From assembly GCA_946800325.1 (NCBI GenBank), contig OX326957.1, positions 20,523,007 to 20,587,006 of the forward strand: DNA of 64,000 bases. Reading direction: 5' to 3'. Shown piece by piece: positions 32,273-44,600 of the stretch. Position numbers and translations under genes: made by a program. This DNA is from Luzula sylvatica (Eukaryota > Streptophyta > Magnoliopsida > Poales > Juncaceae). Within the stretch, counting starts at the first letter, position 1. Every line of letters begins with the position of its first letter. The notes below the pieces were generated by a model, which was not told the DNA's origin, made no database searches, and saw only the letters and a list, made by a program, of their open reading frames with translations.

Positions 32273-32306
32273 GAGGACAAGCGAAGGAATAAGTATGGGG
32301 GGATAT
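32273..32306 (+). other. internal polypurine-like motif, element B
   Basis: gaggacaagcgaaggaataa followed by gtatggggggatat. It is very like the sequence against B's 3' LTR (33484-33516) with the same spacing, and like 27089-27120 in element A. Confidence 0.7.
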
Positions 32307-32320
32307 ACACACAGTCTTTG

Positions 32321-32323
<3 letters not shown>

Positions 32324-32362
<39 letters not shown>
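32324..32362. repeat. poly(A) tract of 39
   Basis: Uninterrupted A run 18 bp after the internal polypurine-like motif of element B. Element A shows the same order, motif and then A-tract. The length may be unreliable in assembly. Confidence 0.8.
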
Positions 32363-32364
<2 letters not shown>

Positions 32365-32373
32365 ATTTTGCAA

Positions 32374-32410
32374 CTCGGTTGTAACGGACCTAAGGTCAGT
32401 TACAACGGAG
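32374..32410. promoter_or_regulatory. two AACGG palindromes in element B 3' region
   Basis: ctcggttgtaacggac (32374-32389) and tcagttacaacggag (32396-32410), degenerate versions of the palindrome repeated twelve times in B's LTR. They are followed by ctctctgga, as the pair in C's leader is followed by ttctctgga. Confidence 0.65.
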
Positions 32411-32906
32411 TGCTCTCTGGAAAAATTTGTTTTTTGCTTAAAAAATTGAAAAAAATGAGCTTTTAATTGAATTTTTCGATCTTATTTTTGTTTTTTGAGC
32501 ATCAAGGTTATACAAGCAAATGATTTTATGCAAGTTAAAGGTTTTTCTCCACCTCATTGAATAAATCATCGATTTTTAAACAAATTTTCACCAAAACACA
32601 TCATTTTACTCTCAAGCTTGAAATTTTCACAAAATATTTGAAGGAATTGATTGAGATCTTGAAGAGATTCTTTTGGGGATTCAAACCCTAATCAATGAGT
32701 TCACTAAATTCATGAGTTTTTGACAATTTGATCAATCCTTGATTTACATGACACACCATTTTTCAAGTTTTGTTTGAACCAATTTAGTAAGTTTTGCTTG
32801 AATCTTAAAATTTGACCAATTGCACTTTAAGGGCCCGACCGTTCATGGGGATTCGGTAGTAAATAGATTGGACCCGCTTGCGACTTGAGATCTAAAAAAG
32901 AGAATA
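32411..32906. other. element B 3' region, no recognised feature
   Basis: AT-rich, no long frame. Recurring words such as ttttcaccaaaa and cttgaa are at the level expected of AT-rich DNA. Confidence 0.45.
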
Positions 32907-32968
32907 CCGGAATGTAATTTCGTTGTATTTCGGTGCAACGGAACTCCCAGTTAAAGAAAAGATCAAAT

Positions 32969-33005
<37 letters not shown>

Positions 33006-33058
33006 GGGATGTAATTTCGTTGTATTTCGGTGCAGCGGAACTCTCGGTTAAAGAAAAG
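32907..33058. repeat. 55-bp direct repeat split by a poly(A) tract
   Basis: Two copies of a unit with atgtaatttcgttgtatt and cggtgcaRcggaactc (32907-32961 and 33004-33058), differing at a few positions, with a run of 35 A (32970-33004) between them. The repeat offset is 97 bp. Confidence 0.8.
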
Positions 33059-33483
33059 AATTGTAAACAAGCGCAATTGGGGGAATTAGTTGAAACCGAA
33101 TAGGAACCAAGTACTAACGTACCGAACGGTTTAAAAGTGACAAATTACATTTAAGAAATGATTTTTGCAAAACGGAAAAATTGGTTTTCATTAATGCTTT
33201 TTCATGATAATCCTTGTGAATTGTGGAGTGAAAAGAATTGAATGATGGTGTTTAATCATCTTTTTCGGTTGAGATCAATTGCTCTAATAAACTCTTCGAA
33301 TTTGTGCAATTCATTGAAAATAGATTCTAATATAACTCAAACTTATCTCTTTCAATATTAGTAATTATGAGGAGAGTAAACAATTATCTCGTGAAAATTG
33401 AGTTTTGAGATCGATGAATATAATTTCAATAAAACCTATACATGCATTTTTCTTTGTGCTTTATTTTTACGCTCATCATGATC
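33059..33483. other. element B 3' region before polypurine tract
   Basis: AT-rich, without an ORF or repeat that I can support. Confidence 0.45.
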
Positions 33484-33516
33484 GAGGACGATCAAAGGTT
33501 TAAGTATGGGGGTATT
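33484..33516 (+). other. element B polypurine tract and preceding motif
   Basis: gaggacgatcaaaggtttaa then gtatgggggtatt, directly against TGATACG of the 3' LTR. The G-run is the presumed plus-strand primer. Confidence 0.8.
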
Positions 33517-35125
33517 TGATACGAGGAAAATAAAGCACCTTTTTGATATCTAATTTGGGGATTTTAGCCCTTTTGAATCACAAGTTTATATATACAATTG
33601 TTCATATTTGAGATAACAAGAATATTTCTTCACTAAGTGTGTTTTATTGATTAATTACAGGTTTTAGAAGGAAATTCTGGGAATTTGGAAAGTGTAGTTG
33701 TCTCCAACACGTCAAGAGGAATGAAAACGATATATTGTACCGATATATTCGGTACATGAATGAGACGGGAGGCAAACAATCATCATGGTAAAGACTTACA
33801 CAAAAGTCCACACGAAAACCACTCAATCCTTAGCCCTTATCCTTCCCACCTACCTTTGGTGGAAATTACTTCATTACCCCCAATCCTCTCCACCAACTCG
33901 TGACCAATAAGAAGACTCCGTGAGTGCTATAAATAAGACCAAGAGGGCCACGAGTTGAGGGCCCTTCTCCCCGCTCTTCGGAGCACTTTCTCTCTCTCTC
34001 TTCTCTCTCCCTCTCAAGAACTTCCAAGAACTGTCAAGAACTTCCAAGAACCGTGAAGCACAATCAAGAACCTTCAAGATACTTCAAGATCAATCAAGAA
34101 AAATCTCTCAAGGACTAGTCGAGACAAGGGAGCTCATCCCTTCGACGAATCCTTCTCATCCTTCGAAGATCGGGCCGTGACAAGGAGCTATTCCCTACGG
34201 TGGATTTGAGAAGAAGTGCCGTGACTCGATCCGCGTTTCTTCGAAGTGATTGCGATCCGAGACAAGGGAGCTTCATCCTTTCGGGACAATCCATCATTCT
34301 CGAGACAAGGAGCAAGGATCTTTCGGTGCGAGGCAAGGAGACAAGGAGCTTCACTTCGAGGCTTTCTCAACTAGGTGTACTCCTTTTCAATTACTTGATT
34401 AATTGTTGTTTGATTGGATTTTGTTGTGTAAAGAATTCTCGGTTTAACGAATCTTTAGTTCTTTTTCTTTGCTCTAAATCTTCTTTGTTTGTTTCAGTGA
34501 TTTTAGTGCTTGTTACTTAGTTTAATTACTTCTAAATTCGAATCCAAAACAAACCATCAAACTGCTCCCAATTCAAATCTCAAATCAGAATTCCAGAACT
34601 ACTTCCGTTATAACGGACTCACATTGCGTTACAACGGACTAGACGGTTGGTCCTTTAATATATTCAGTTGGTTATACTTCCATTGTAACGCAACTAGAGT
34701 TCCGTTGTAACGGACTAGTCAGAATTTTTATTCAAAGGAATCAATACAAGTGCGTTATAACGGACATCTCGGTCCGTTGTAACGGATTAACCAATCCGTT
34801 GCAACGCAACCACTGTTCGTTATAACGGACAAGTATAGTGCGTTATAACGGAGTTGCCTCCGTTGTAACGGACGTTCATCTCACTTTTAGCGACAGAATT
34901 TTCACTCAAGTCCGTTGTAACGGAACCCACTTCCGTTGTAACGGACTATGTTCTGTGAGTTTTCTTCGTTATTTCTCATCTAGTTTTGGTTCATTATTTG
35001 ACGCATATACTCCTCGTGGAACGAACTTGCATATTTTCCACTATACAACTATATTTTCCAACTTGTTGATTGAATCGGGTTTTCGAATACAACGATAATT
35101 TTACACGCCGAAAACCCGCTCATCA
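33517..35125 (+). repeat. element B 3' LTR
   Basis: 1,609 bp, matching 9598-11206 at an offset of 23,919 with two differences. The G-to-A change near 34681 damages one of the twelve AACGG palindromes (ttccattgtaacgc). Confidence 0.96.
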
Positions 35126-35130
35126 TAAGA
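35126..35130. repeat. target-site duplication of element B, right copy
   Basis: taaga, matching 9593-9597 and continuing directly into the satellite string aagtttg. Confidence 0.97.
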
Positions 35131-38100
35131 AAGTTTGTTTTTCGATTCAGAACAAGATTTTAACGCTTTGTGGAGTTCCAATAACGTGTTTTGAGTTCAT
35201 TTGTATCGTACCTTTTACTGCATAACTTTTCACCAAATTTCACAAACACTAAGAACGTTTATTTTTCGATTCAAAACAAGATTTTAATGCTCTTTGGAGT
35301 TTAAATAACGTGTTTTGAGATCATTTGTATCGTATCTTTTACTACATAACTTTTCACCAAATTTCACAAACACTAAGTAAGTTTATTTGTCGATTCAAAA
35401 CAAGATTTTAACGTTTTGAGGAGTTCAAATAACGTGTTTTGAGATCATTTATATCGTATCTTTTACTACATAACTTTTCACCAAATTTCACAAACACTAA
35501 GAAAGTTTGTTTTTCGATTCAAAACAAGATTTTAACGCTTTGTGGAGTTCAAATAACGTGTTTTGAGATCATTTGTATCGTATCTTTTACTACATAACTT
35601 TTCACCAAATTTCACAAATTCTAAGGAAGTTTGTTTTTCGATTCAAAACAAGATTTTAACGCTTTGTGGAGTTCAAATAACGTTTTTTGAGACCATTTGT
35701 ATCGTATCTTTTACTACATAACTTTTCACCAAATTTCACAAACACTAAGTAAGTTTGTTTTTCGATTCAAAACAAGATTTTAACGCTTTGTGGAGGTCAA
35801 ATAACGTGTTTTGAGTTCATTTGTATCGTATCTTTTACTACATAACTTTTCACCAAATTTCACAAATACTAAGGAAGTTTGTTTTTCGATTCAAAACAAG
35901 ATTTTAACGCTTTGTGGAGTTCAAATAACGTGTTTTGAGATCATTTGTATCGTATCTTTTACAACATAACTTTTCACCAAATTTCACAAACACTAAGTAA
36001 GTTTATTTTTCGATTCAAAACAAGATTTTAACGTTTTGAGGAGTTCAAATAACGTGTTTTGAGATCATTTATATCGTATCTTTTACTACATAACTTTTCA
36101 CCAAATTTCACAAACACTAAGAAAGTTTGTTTTTCGATTCAAAACAAGATTTTAACGCTTTGAGGAGGTCAAATAACGTGTTTTGAGATCATTTGTATCT
36201 TATCTTTTACTACATAACTTTTCACCAAATTTCACAAACACTAAGAAAGTTTGTTTTTCGATTCAAAACAAGATTTTAACGCTTTGTGGAGTTCAAATAA
36301 CGTGTTTTGAGATCATTTGTATCGTATCTTTTACTACATAACTTTTCACCAAATTTCACAAACACTAAGAAAGTTTGTTTTTCGATTCAGAACAAGATTA
36401 TAACGCTTTGTGGAGTTCCAATAACGTGTTTTGAGTTCATTTGTATCGTATCTTTTACTACATATCTTTTCACCAAATTTCACAAACACAAAGAAAGTTT
36501 GTTTTTCGATTCAGAACAAGATTTTAACGCTTTGTGGAGTTCCAATAACGTGTTTTGAGTTCATTTCTATCGTATCTTTTACTACATATCTTTTCACCAA
36601 ATTTCACAAACACAAAGAAAGTTTGTTTTTCGATTCAGAACAAGATTTTAACGCTTTGTGGAGTTCCAATAACGTGTTTTGAGTTCATTTGTATCGTATC
36701 TTTTACTGCATAACTTTTCACTAAATTTCACAAACTCTAAGAAAGTTTGTTTTTCGATTCAAAACAAGATTTTAACGCTTTGTGGAGTTCAAATAACGTG
36801 TTTTGAGATCACTTGTATCGTATCTTTTACTACATAACTTTTCACCAAATTTCACAAACACTAAGAAAGTTTGTTTTTCGATTCAAAACAAGATTTTAAC
36901 GCTTTGTGGAGTTCCAATAACGTGTTTTGAGTTCATTTGTATCGTATCTTTTACTACATAACTTTTCACCAAATTTCACAAACACTAAGAAAGTTTGTTT
37001 TTCGATTCAGAACAAGATTTTAACGCTTTGTGGAGTTCCAATAACGTGTTTTGAGTTTATTTGTATCGTATCTTTTACTGCATAACTTTTCACCAAATTT
37101 CACAAACACTAAGAAAGTTTGTTTTTCGATTCAAAACAAGATTTTAACGCTTTATGGAGTTTAAATAACGTGTTTTGAGATCATTTGTATCGTATCTTTT
37201 ACTACATAACTTTTCACCAAATTTCACAAACACTAAGAAAGTTTGTTTTTCTATTCAAAACAAGATTTTAACGCTTTGAGGAGTTCAAATAACGTGTTTT
37301 GAGATCATTTGTATCTTATCTTTTACTACATAACTTTTCACCAAATTTCACAAACACTAAGAAAGTTTGTTTTTCGATTCAAAACAAGATTTTAACGCTT
37401 TGTGGAGTTCAAATAACGTGTTTTGAGATCATTTGTATCGTATCTTTTACTACATAACTTTTCACCAAATTTCACAAACACTAAGTAAGTTTGTTTTTCG
37501 ATTCAAAACAAGATTTTAACGCTTTGTGGAGTTCAAATAACGTGTTTTGAGTTCATTTGTATCGTATCGTTTACTACATAACTTTTCACCAAATTTCACA
37601 AACACAAAGAAAGTTTGTTTTTCGATTCAGAACAAGATTTTAACGCTTTGTGGAGTTCCAATAACGTGTTTTGAGTTCATTTGTATCGTATCTTTTACTG
37701 CATAACTTTTCACTAAATTTCACAAACTCTAAGAAAGTTTGTTTTTCGATTCAAAACAAGATTTTAACGCTTTGTGGAGTTCAAATAACGTGTTTTGAGA
37801 TCACTTGTATCGTATCTTTTACTACATAACTTTTCACCAAATTTCACAAACACTAAGAAAGTTTGTTTTTCGATTCAAAACAAGATTTTAACGCTTTGTG
37901 GAGTTCCAATAACGTGTTTTGAGTTCATTTGTATCGTATCTTTTACTACATAACTTTTCACCAAATTTCACAAACACTAAGAAAGTTTGTTTTTCGATTC
38001 AGAACAAGATTTTAACGCTTTGTGGAGTTCCAATAACGTGTTTTGAGTTTATTTGTATCGTATCTTTTACTGCATAACTTTTCACCAAATTTCACAAACA

Positions 38101-41100
38101 CTAAGAAAGTTTGTTTTTCGATTCAAAACAAGATTTTAACGCTTTATGGAGTTTAAATAACGTGTTTTGAGATCATTTGTATCGTATCTTTTACTACATA
38201 ACTTTTCACCAAATTTCACAAACACTAAGAAAGTTTGTTTTTCTATTCAAAACAAGATTTTAACGCTTTGAGGAGTTCAAATAACGTGTTTTGAGATCAT
38301 TTGTATCTTATCTTTTACTACATAACTTTTCACCAAATTTCACAAACACTAAGAAAGTTTGTTTTTCGATTCAAAACAAGATTTTAACGCTTTGTGGAGT
38401 TCAAATAACGTGTTTTGAGATCATTTGTATCGTATCTTTTACTACATAACTTTTCACCAAATTTCACAAACACTAAGTAAGTTTGTTTTTCGATTCAAAA
38501 CAAGATTTTAACGCTTTGTGGAGTTCAAATAACGTGTTTTGAGTTCATTTGTATCGTATCGTTTACTACATAACTTTTCACCAAATTTCACAAACACTAA
38601 GAAAGTTTGTTTTTCGATTCAGAACAAGATTTTAACGCTTTGTGGAGTTCCAATAACGTGTTTTGAGTTCATTTGTATCGTACCTTTTACTGCATAACTT
38701 TTCACCAAATTTCACAAACACTAAGAAAGTTTATTTTTCGATTCAAAACAAGATTTTAACGCTCTTTGGAGTTTAAATAACGTGTTTTGAGATCATTTGT
38801 ATCGTATCTTTTACTACATAACTTTTCACCAAATTTCACAAACACTAAGAAAGTTTGTTTTTCGATTCAAAACAAGATTTTAACGCTTTGAGGAGTACAA
38901 ATAACGTGCTTTGAGATCATTTGTATCGTATCATTTACAACATAACTTTTCACCAAATTTCACAAACACTAAGAAAGTTTGTTTTTCGATTCAAAACAAG
39001 ATTTTAACGCTTTGTGGAGTTCAAATAACGTGTTTTGAGTTCATTTGTATCGTATCTTTTACTGCATAACTTTTCACCAAATTTCACAAACACTAAGAAA
39101 GTTTGTTTTTCGATTCAAAACAAGATTTTAACGCTTTGTGGAGTTCAAATAACGTGTTTTGAGATCATTTGTATCGTATCATTTACTACATAACTTTTCA
39201 CCAAATTTCACAAACACTAAGAAAGTTTGTTTTTCGATTCAAAACAAGATTTTAACGCTTTGTGGAGTTCAAATAACGTGTTTTGAGTTCATTTGTATCG
39301 TATCTTTTACTGCATAACTTTTCACCAAATTTCACAAACACTAAGAAAGTTTGTTTTTCGATTCAAAACAAGATTTTTACGCTTTGTGGAGTTCCAATAA
39401 CGTGTTTTGAGTTCATTTGTATCGTATCTTTTACTACATAACTTTTCACCAAATTTCACAAACACTAAGAAAGTTTGTTTTTCGATTCAAAACAAGATTT
39501 TAACGCTTTGTGGAGTTCAAATAACGTGTTTTGAGTTCATTTGTATCGTATCTTTTACTGCATAACTTTTCACCAAATTTCACAAACACTAAGAAAGTTT
39601 GTTTTTCGATTCAAAACAAGATTTTAACGCTTTGTGGAGTTCCAATAACGTGTTTTGAGTTCATTTGTATCGTATCTTTTACTGCATAACTTTTCACCAA
39701 ATTTCACAAACACTAAGAAAGTTTGTTTTTCGATTCAAAACAAGATTTTAACGCTTTGTGGAGTTCCAATAACGTGTTTTGAGTTCATTTGTATCGTATC
39801 TTTTACTACATAACTTTTCACCAAATTTCACAAACACTAAGAAAGTTTGTTTTTCGATTCAGAACAAGATTTTAACGCTTTGTGGAGTTCCAATAATGTG
39901 TTTTGAGTTCATTTGTATCGTATCTTTTACTGCATAACTTTTCACCAAATTTCACAAACACTAAGAAAGTTTGTTTTTCGATTCAAAACAAGATTTTAAC
40001 GCTTTATGGAGTTTAAATAACGTGTTTTGAGATCATTTGTATCGTATCTTTTACTACATAACTTTTCACCAAATTTCACAAACACTAAGAAAGTTTGTTT
40101 TTCTATTCAAAACAAGATTTTAACGCTTTGAGGAGTTCAAATAACGTGTTTTGAGATCATTTGTATCTTATCTTTTACTACATAACTTTTCCCCAAATTT
40201 CACAAACACTAAGAAAGTTTGTTTTTCGATTCAAAACAAGATTTTAACGCTTTGTGGAGTTCAAATAACGTGTTTTGAGATCATTTGTATCGTATCTTTT
40301 ACTACATAACTTTTCACCAAATTTCACAAACACTAAGTAAGTTTGTTTTTCGATTCAAAACAAGATTTTAACGCTTTGTGGAGTTCAAATAACGTGTTTT
40401 GAGTTCATTTGTATCGTATCGTTTACTACATAACTTTTCACCAAATTTCACAAACACTAAGAAAGTTTGTTTTTCGATTCAGAACAAGATTTTAACGCTT
40501 TGTGGAGTTCCAATAACGTGTTTTGAGTTCATTTGTATCGTACCTTTTACTGCATAACTTTTCACCAAATTTCACAAACACTAAGAAAGTTTATTTTTCG
40601 ATTCAAAACAAGATTTTAACGCTCTTTGGAGTTTAAATAACGTGTTTTGAGATCATTTGTATCGTATCTTTTACTACATAACTTTTCACAAAATTTCACA
40701 AACACTAAGTAAGTTTATTTTTCGATTCAAAACAAGATTTTAACGTTTTGAGGAGTTCAAATAACGTGTTTTGAGATCATTTATATCGTATCTTTTACTA
40801 CATAACTTTTCACCAAATTTCACAAACACTAAAAAAGTTTGTTTTTCGATTCAAAACAAGATTTTAACGCTTTGTGGAGTTCAAATAACGTGTTTTGAGA
40901 TCATTTGTATCGTATCTTTTACTACATAACTTTTCACCAAATTTCACAAATTCTAAGGAAGTTTGTTTTTCGATTCAAAACAAGATTTTAACGCTTTGTG
41001 GAGTTCAAATAACGTGTTTTGAGATCATTTGTATCGTATCTTTTACTACATAACTTTTCACCAAATTCACAAACACTAAGTAAGTTTGTTTTTCGATTCA

Positions 41101-41637
41101 AAACAAGATTTTAACGCTTTGTGGAGGTCAAATAACGTGTTTTGAGTTCATTTGTATCGTATCTTTTACTACATAACTTTTCACCAAATTTCACAAATAC
41201 TAAGGAAGTTTGTTTTTCGATTCAAAACAAGATTTTAACGCTTTGTGGAGTTCAAATAACGTGTTTTGGGATCATTTGTATCGTATCTTTTACTACATAA
41301 CTTTTCACCAAATTTCACAAACACTAAGTAAGTTTATTTTTCGATTCAAAACAAGATTTTAACGTTTTGAGGAGTTCAAATAACGTGTTTTGAGATCATT
41401 TATATCGTATCTTTTACTACATAACTTTTCACCAAATTTCAAAAACACTAAGAAAGTTTGTTTTTCGATTCAAAACAAGATTTTAACGCTTTGAGGAGGT
41501 CAAATAACGTGTTTTGAGATCATTTGTATCTTATCTTTTACTACATAACTTTTCACCAAATTTCACAAACACTAAGAAAGTTTGTTTTTCGATTCAAAAC
41601 AAGATTTTAACGCTTTGTGGAGTTCAAATAACGTGTT

Positions 41638-44600
41638 TTGAGATCATTTGTATCGTATCTTTTACTACATAACTTTTCACCAAATTTCACAAACACTAAG
41701 AAAGTTTGTTTTTCGATTCAGAACAAGATTTTAACGCTTTGTGGAGTTCCAATAACGTGTTTTGAGTTCATTTGTATCGTATCTTTTACTACATATCTTT
41801 TCAACAAATTTCACAAACACAAAGAAAGTTTGTTTTTCGATTCAGAACAAGATTTTAACGCTTTGTGGAGTTCCAATAACGTGTTTTGAGTTCATTTGTA
41901 TCGTATCTTTTACTGCATAACTTTTCACTAAATTTCACAAACACTAAGAAAGTTTGTTTTTCGATTCAAAACAAGATTTTAACGCTTTGTGGAGTTCAAA
42001 TAACGTGTTTTGAGATCACTTGTATCGTATCTTTTACTACATAACTTTTCACCAAATTTCACAAACACTAAGAAAGTTTGTTTTTCGATTCAAAACAAGA
42101 TTTTAACGCTTTGTGGAGTTCCAATAACGTGTTTTGAGTTCATTTGTATCGTATCTTTTACTACATAACTTTTCACCAAATTTCACAAACACTAAGAAAG
42201 TTTGTTTTTCGATTCAGAACAAGATTTTAACGCTTTGTGGAGTTCCAATAACGTGTTTTGAGTTTATTTGTATCGTATCTTTTACTGCATAACTTTTCAC
42301 CAAATTTCACAAACACTAAGAAAGTTTGTTTTTCGATTCAAAACAAGATTTTAACGCTTTATGGAGTTTAAATAACGTGTTTTGAGATCATTTGTATCGT
42401 ATCTTTTACTACATAACTTTTCACCAAATTTCACAAACACTAAGAAAGTTTGTTTTTCTATTCAAAACAAGATTTTAACGCTTTGAGGAGTTCAAATAAC
42501 GTGTTTTGAGATCATTTGTATCTTATCTTTTACTACATAACTTTTCACCAAATTTCACAAACACTAAGAAAGTTTGTTTTTCGATTCAAAACAAGATTTT
42601 AACGCTTTGTGGAGTTCAAATAACGTGTTTTGAGATCATTTGTATCGTATCTTTTACTACATAACTTTTCACCAAATTTCACAAACACTAAGTAAGTTTG
42701 TTTTTCGATTCAAAACAAGATTTTAACGCTTTGTGGAGTTCAAATAACGTGTTTTGAGTTCATTTGTATCGTATCGTTTACTACATAACTTTTCACCAAA
42801 TTTCACAAACACTAAGAAAGTTTGTTTTTCGATTCAGAACAAGATTTTAACGCTTTGTGGAGTTCCAATAACGTGTTTTGAGTTCATTTGTATCGTACCT
42901 TTTACTGCATAACTTTTCACCAAATTTCACAAACACTAAGAAAGTTTATTTTTCGATTCAAAACAAGATTTTAACGCTCTTTGGAGTTTAAATAACGTGT
43001 TTTGAGATCATTTGTATCGTATCTTTTACTACATAACTTTTCACCAAATTTCACAAACACTAAGAAAGTTTGTTTTTCGATTCAAAACAAGATTTTAACG
43101 CTTTGAGGAGTACAAATAACGTGCTTTGAGATCATTTGTATCGTATCATTTACAACATAACTTTTCACCAAATTTCACAAACACTAAGAAAGTTTGTTTT
43201 TCGATTCAAAACAAGATTTTAACGCTTTGTGGAGTTCAAATAACGTGTTTTGAGTTCATTTGTATCGTATCTTTTACTGCATAACTTTTCACCAAATTTC
43301 ACAAACACTAAGAAAGTTTGTTTTTCGATTCAAAACAAGATTTTAACGCTTTGTGGAGTTCAAATAACGTGTTTTGAGATCATTTGTATCGTATCTTTTA
43401 CTACATAACTTTTCACCAAATTTCACAAACACTAATAAATTTTGTTTTTCGATTCAAAATAAGATTTTAACGCTTTATGGAGTTCAAATAACGTGTTTTG
43501 AGATCATTTGTATCGTATCTTTAACTACATAACTTTTCACCAAATTACACAAACACTAAGAAAGTTTGTTTTTCGATTCAAAACAAGATTTTAACGCTTT
43601 GAGGAGTTTAAATAACGTGTTTTGAGATCATTTGTATCGTATCTTTTACTACATAACTTTTCACCAAATTTCACAAACACTAAGAAAGTTTGTTTTTCGA
43701 TTCAAAACAAGATTTTAACGCTTTGTGGAGTTCAAATAACGTGTTTTGAGATCATTTGTATCGTATCTTTTACTACATAACTTTTCACCAAATTTCACAA
43801 ACACTAAGTAAGTTTATTTTTCGATTCAAAACAAGATGTTAACGTTTTGAGGAGTTCAAATAACGTGTTTTGAGATCATTTGTATCGTATCTTTTACAAC
43901 ATAACTTTTCACCAAATTTCACAAACACTAAGTAAGTTTGTTTTTCGATTCAAAACAAGATTTTAACGCTTTGTGGAGTTCAAATAACGTGTTTTGAGAT
44001 CATTTGTATCGTATCTTTTACTACATAACTTTTCACCAAATTTCACAAACACTAAGAAAGTTTGTTTTTCGATTCAAAACAAGATTTTAACGCTTTGTGG
44101 AGTTCAAATAACGTGTTTTGAGTTCATTTGTATCGTATCTTTTACTACATAACTTTTCACCAAATTTCACAAACACTAAGGAAGTTTGTTTTTCGATTCA
44201 AAACAAGATTTTAACGCTTTGTGGAGTTCAAATAACGTGTTTTGAGATCATTTGTATCGTATCTTTTACTACATAACTTTTCACCAAATTTCACAAACAC
44301 TAAGAAAGTTTGTTTTTCGATTCAAAACAAGATTTTAACGCTTTGTGGAGTTCAAATAACGTGTTTTGAGATCATTTGTATCGTATCTTTTACTACATAA
44401 CTTTTCACCAAATTTCACAAATTCTAAGGAAGTTTGTTTTTCGATTCAAAACAAGATTTTAACGCTTTGTGGAGTTCAAATAACGTGTTTTGAGATCATT
44501 TGTATCGTATCTTTTACTACATAACTTTTCACCCAATTTCACAAACACTAAGTAAGTTTGTTTTTCGATTCAAAACAAGATTTTAACGCTTTGTGGAGGT

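Larger units (their letters stand above)
9598..35125 (+). mobile_element. element B: outer, non-autonomous Athila-like Ty3/gypsy LTR retrotransposon
   Basis: An LTR retrotransposon inserted directly in the satellite. It has 1,609-bp LTRs (TG...CA), a TSD of taaga, a primer-binding site of the Athila type two bases after the 5' LTR, and a G-rich polypurine tract against the 3' LTR. It spans 25,528 bp only because element C, itself carrying element A, sits inside it; its own length is 6,469 bp with a 3,251-bp internal region. Its coding content is one open frame (11362-11449 plus 30509-31545) and a decayed RT/integrase remnant (31748-32241). Protease, the RT catalytic core, RNase H and the integrase core are missing, so it cannot move alone. 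The lineage call rests on the PBS, the post-integrase motifs and the pol remnant. The LTRs differ at two positions. Confidence 0.93.
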
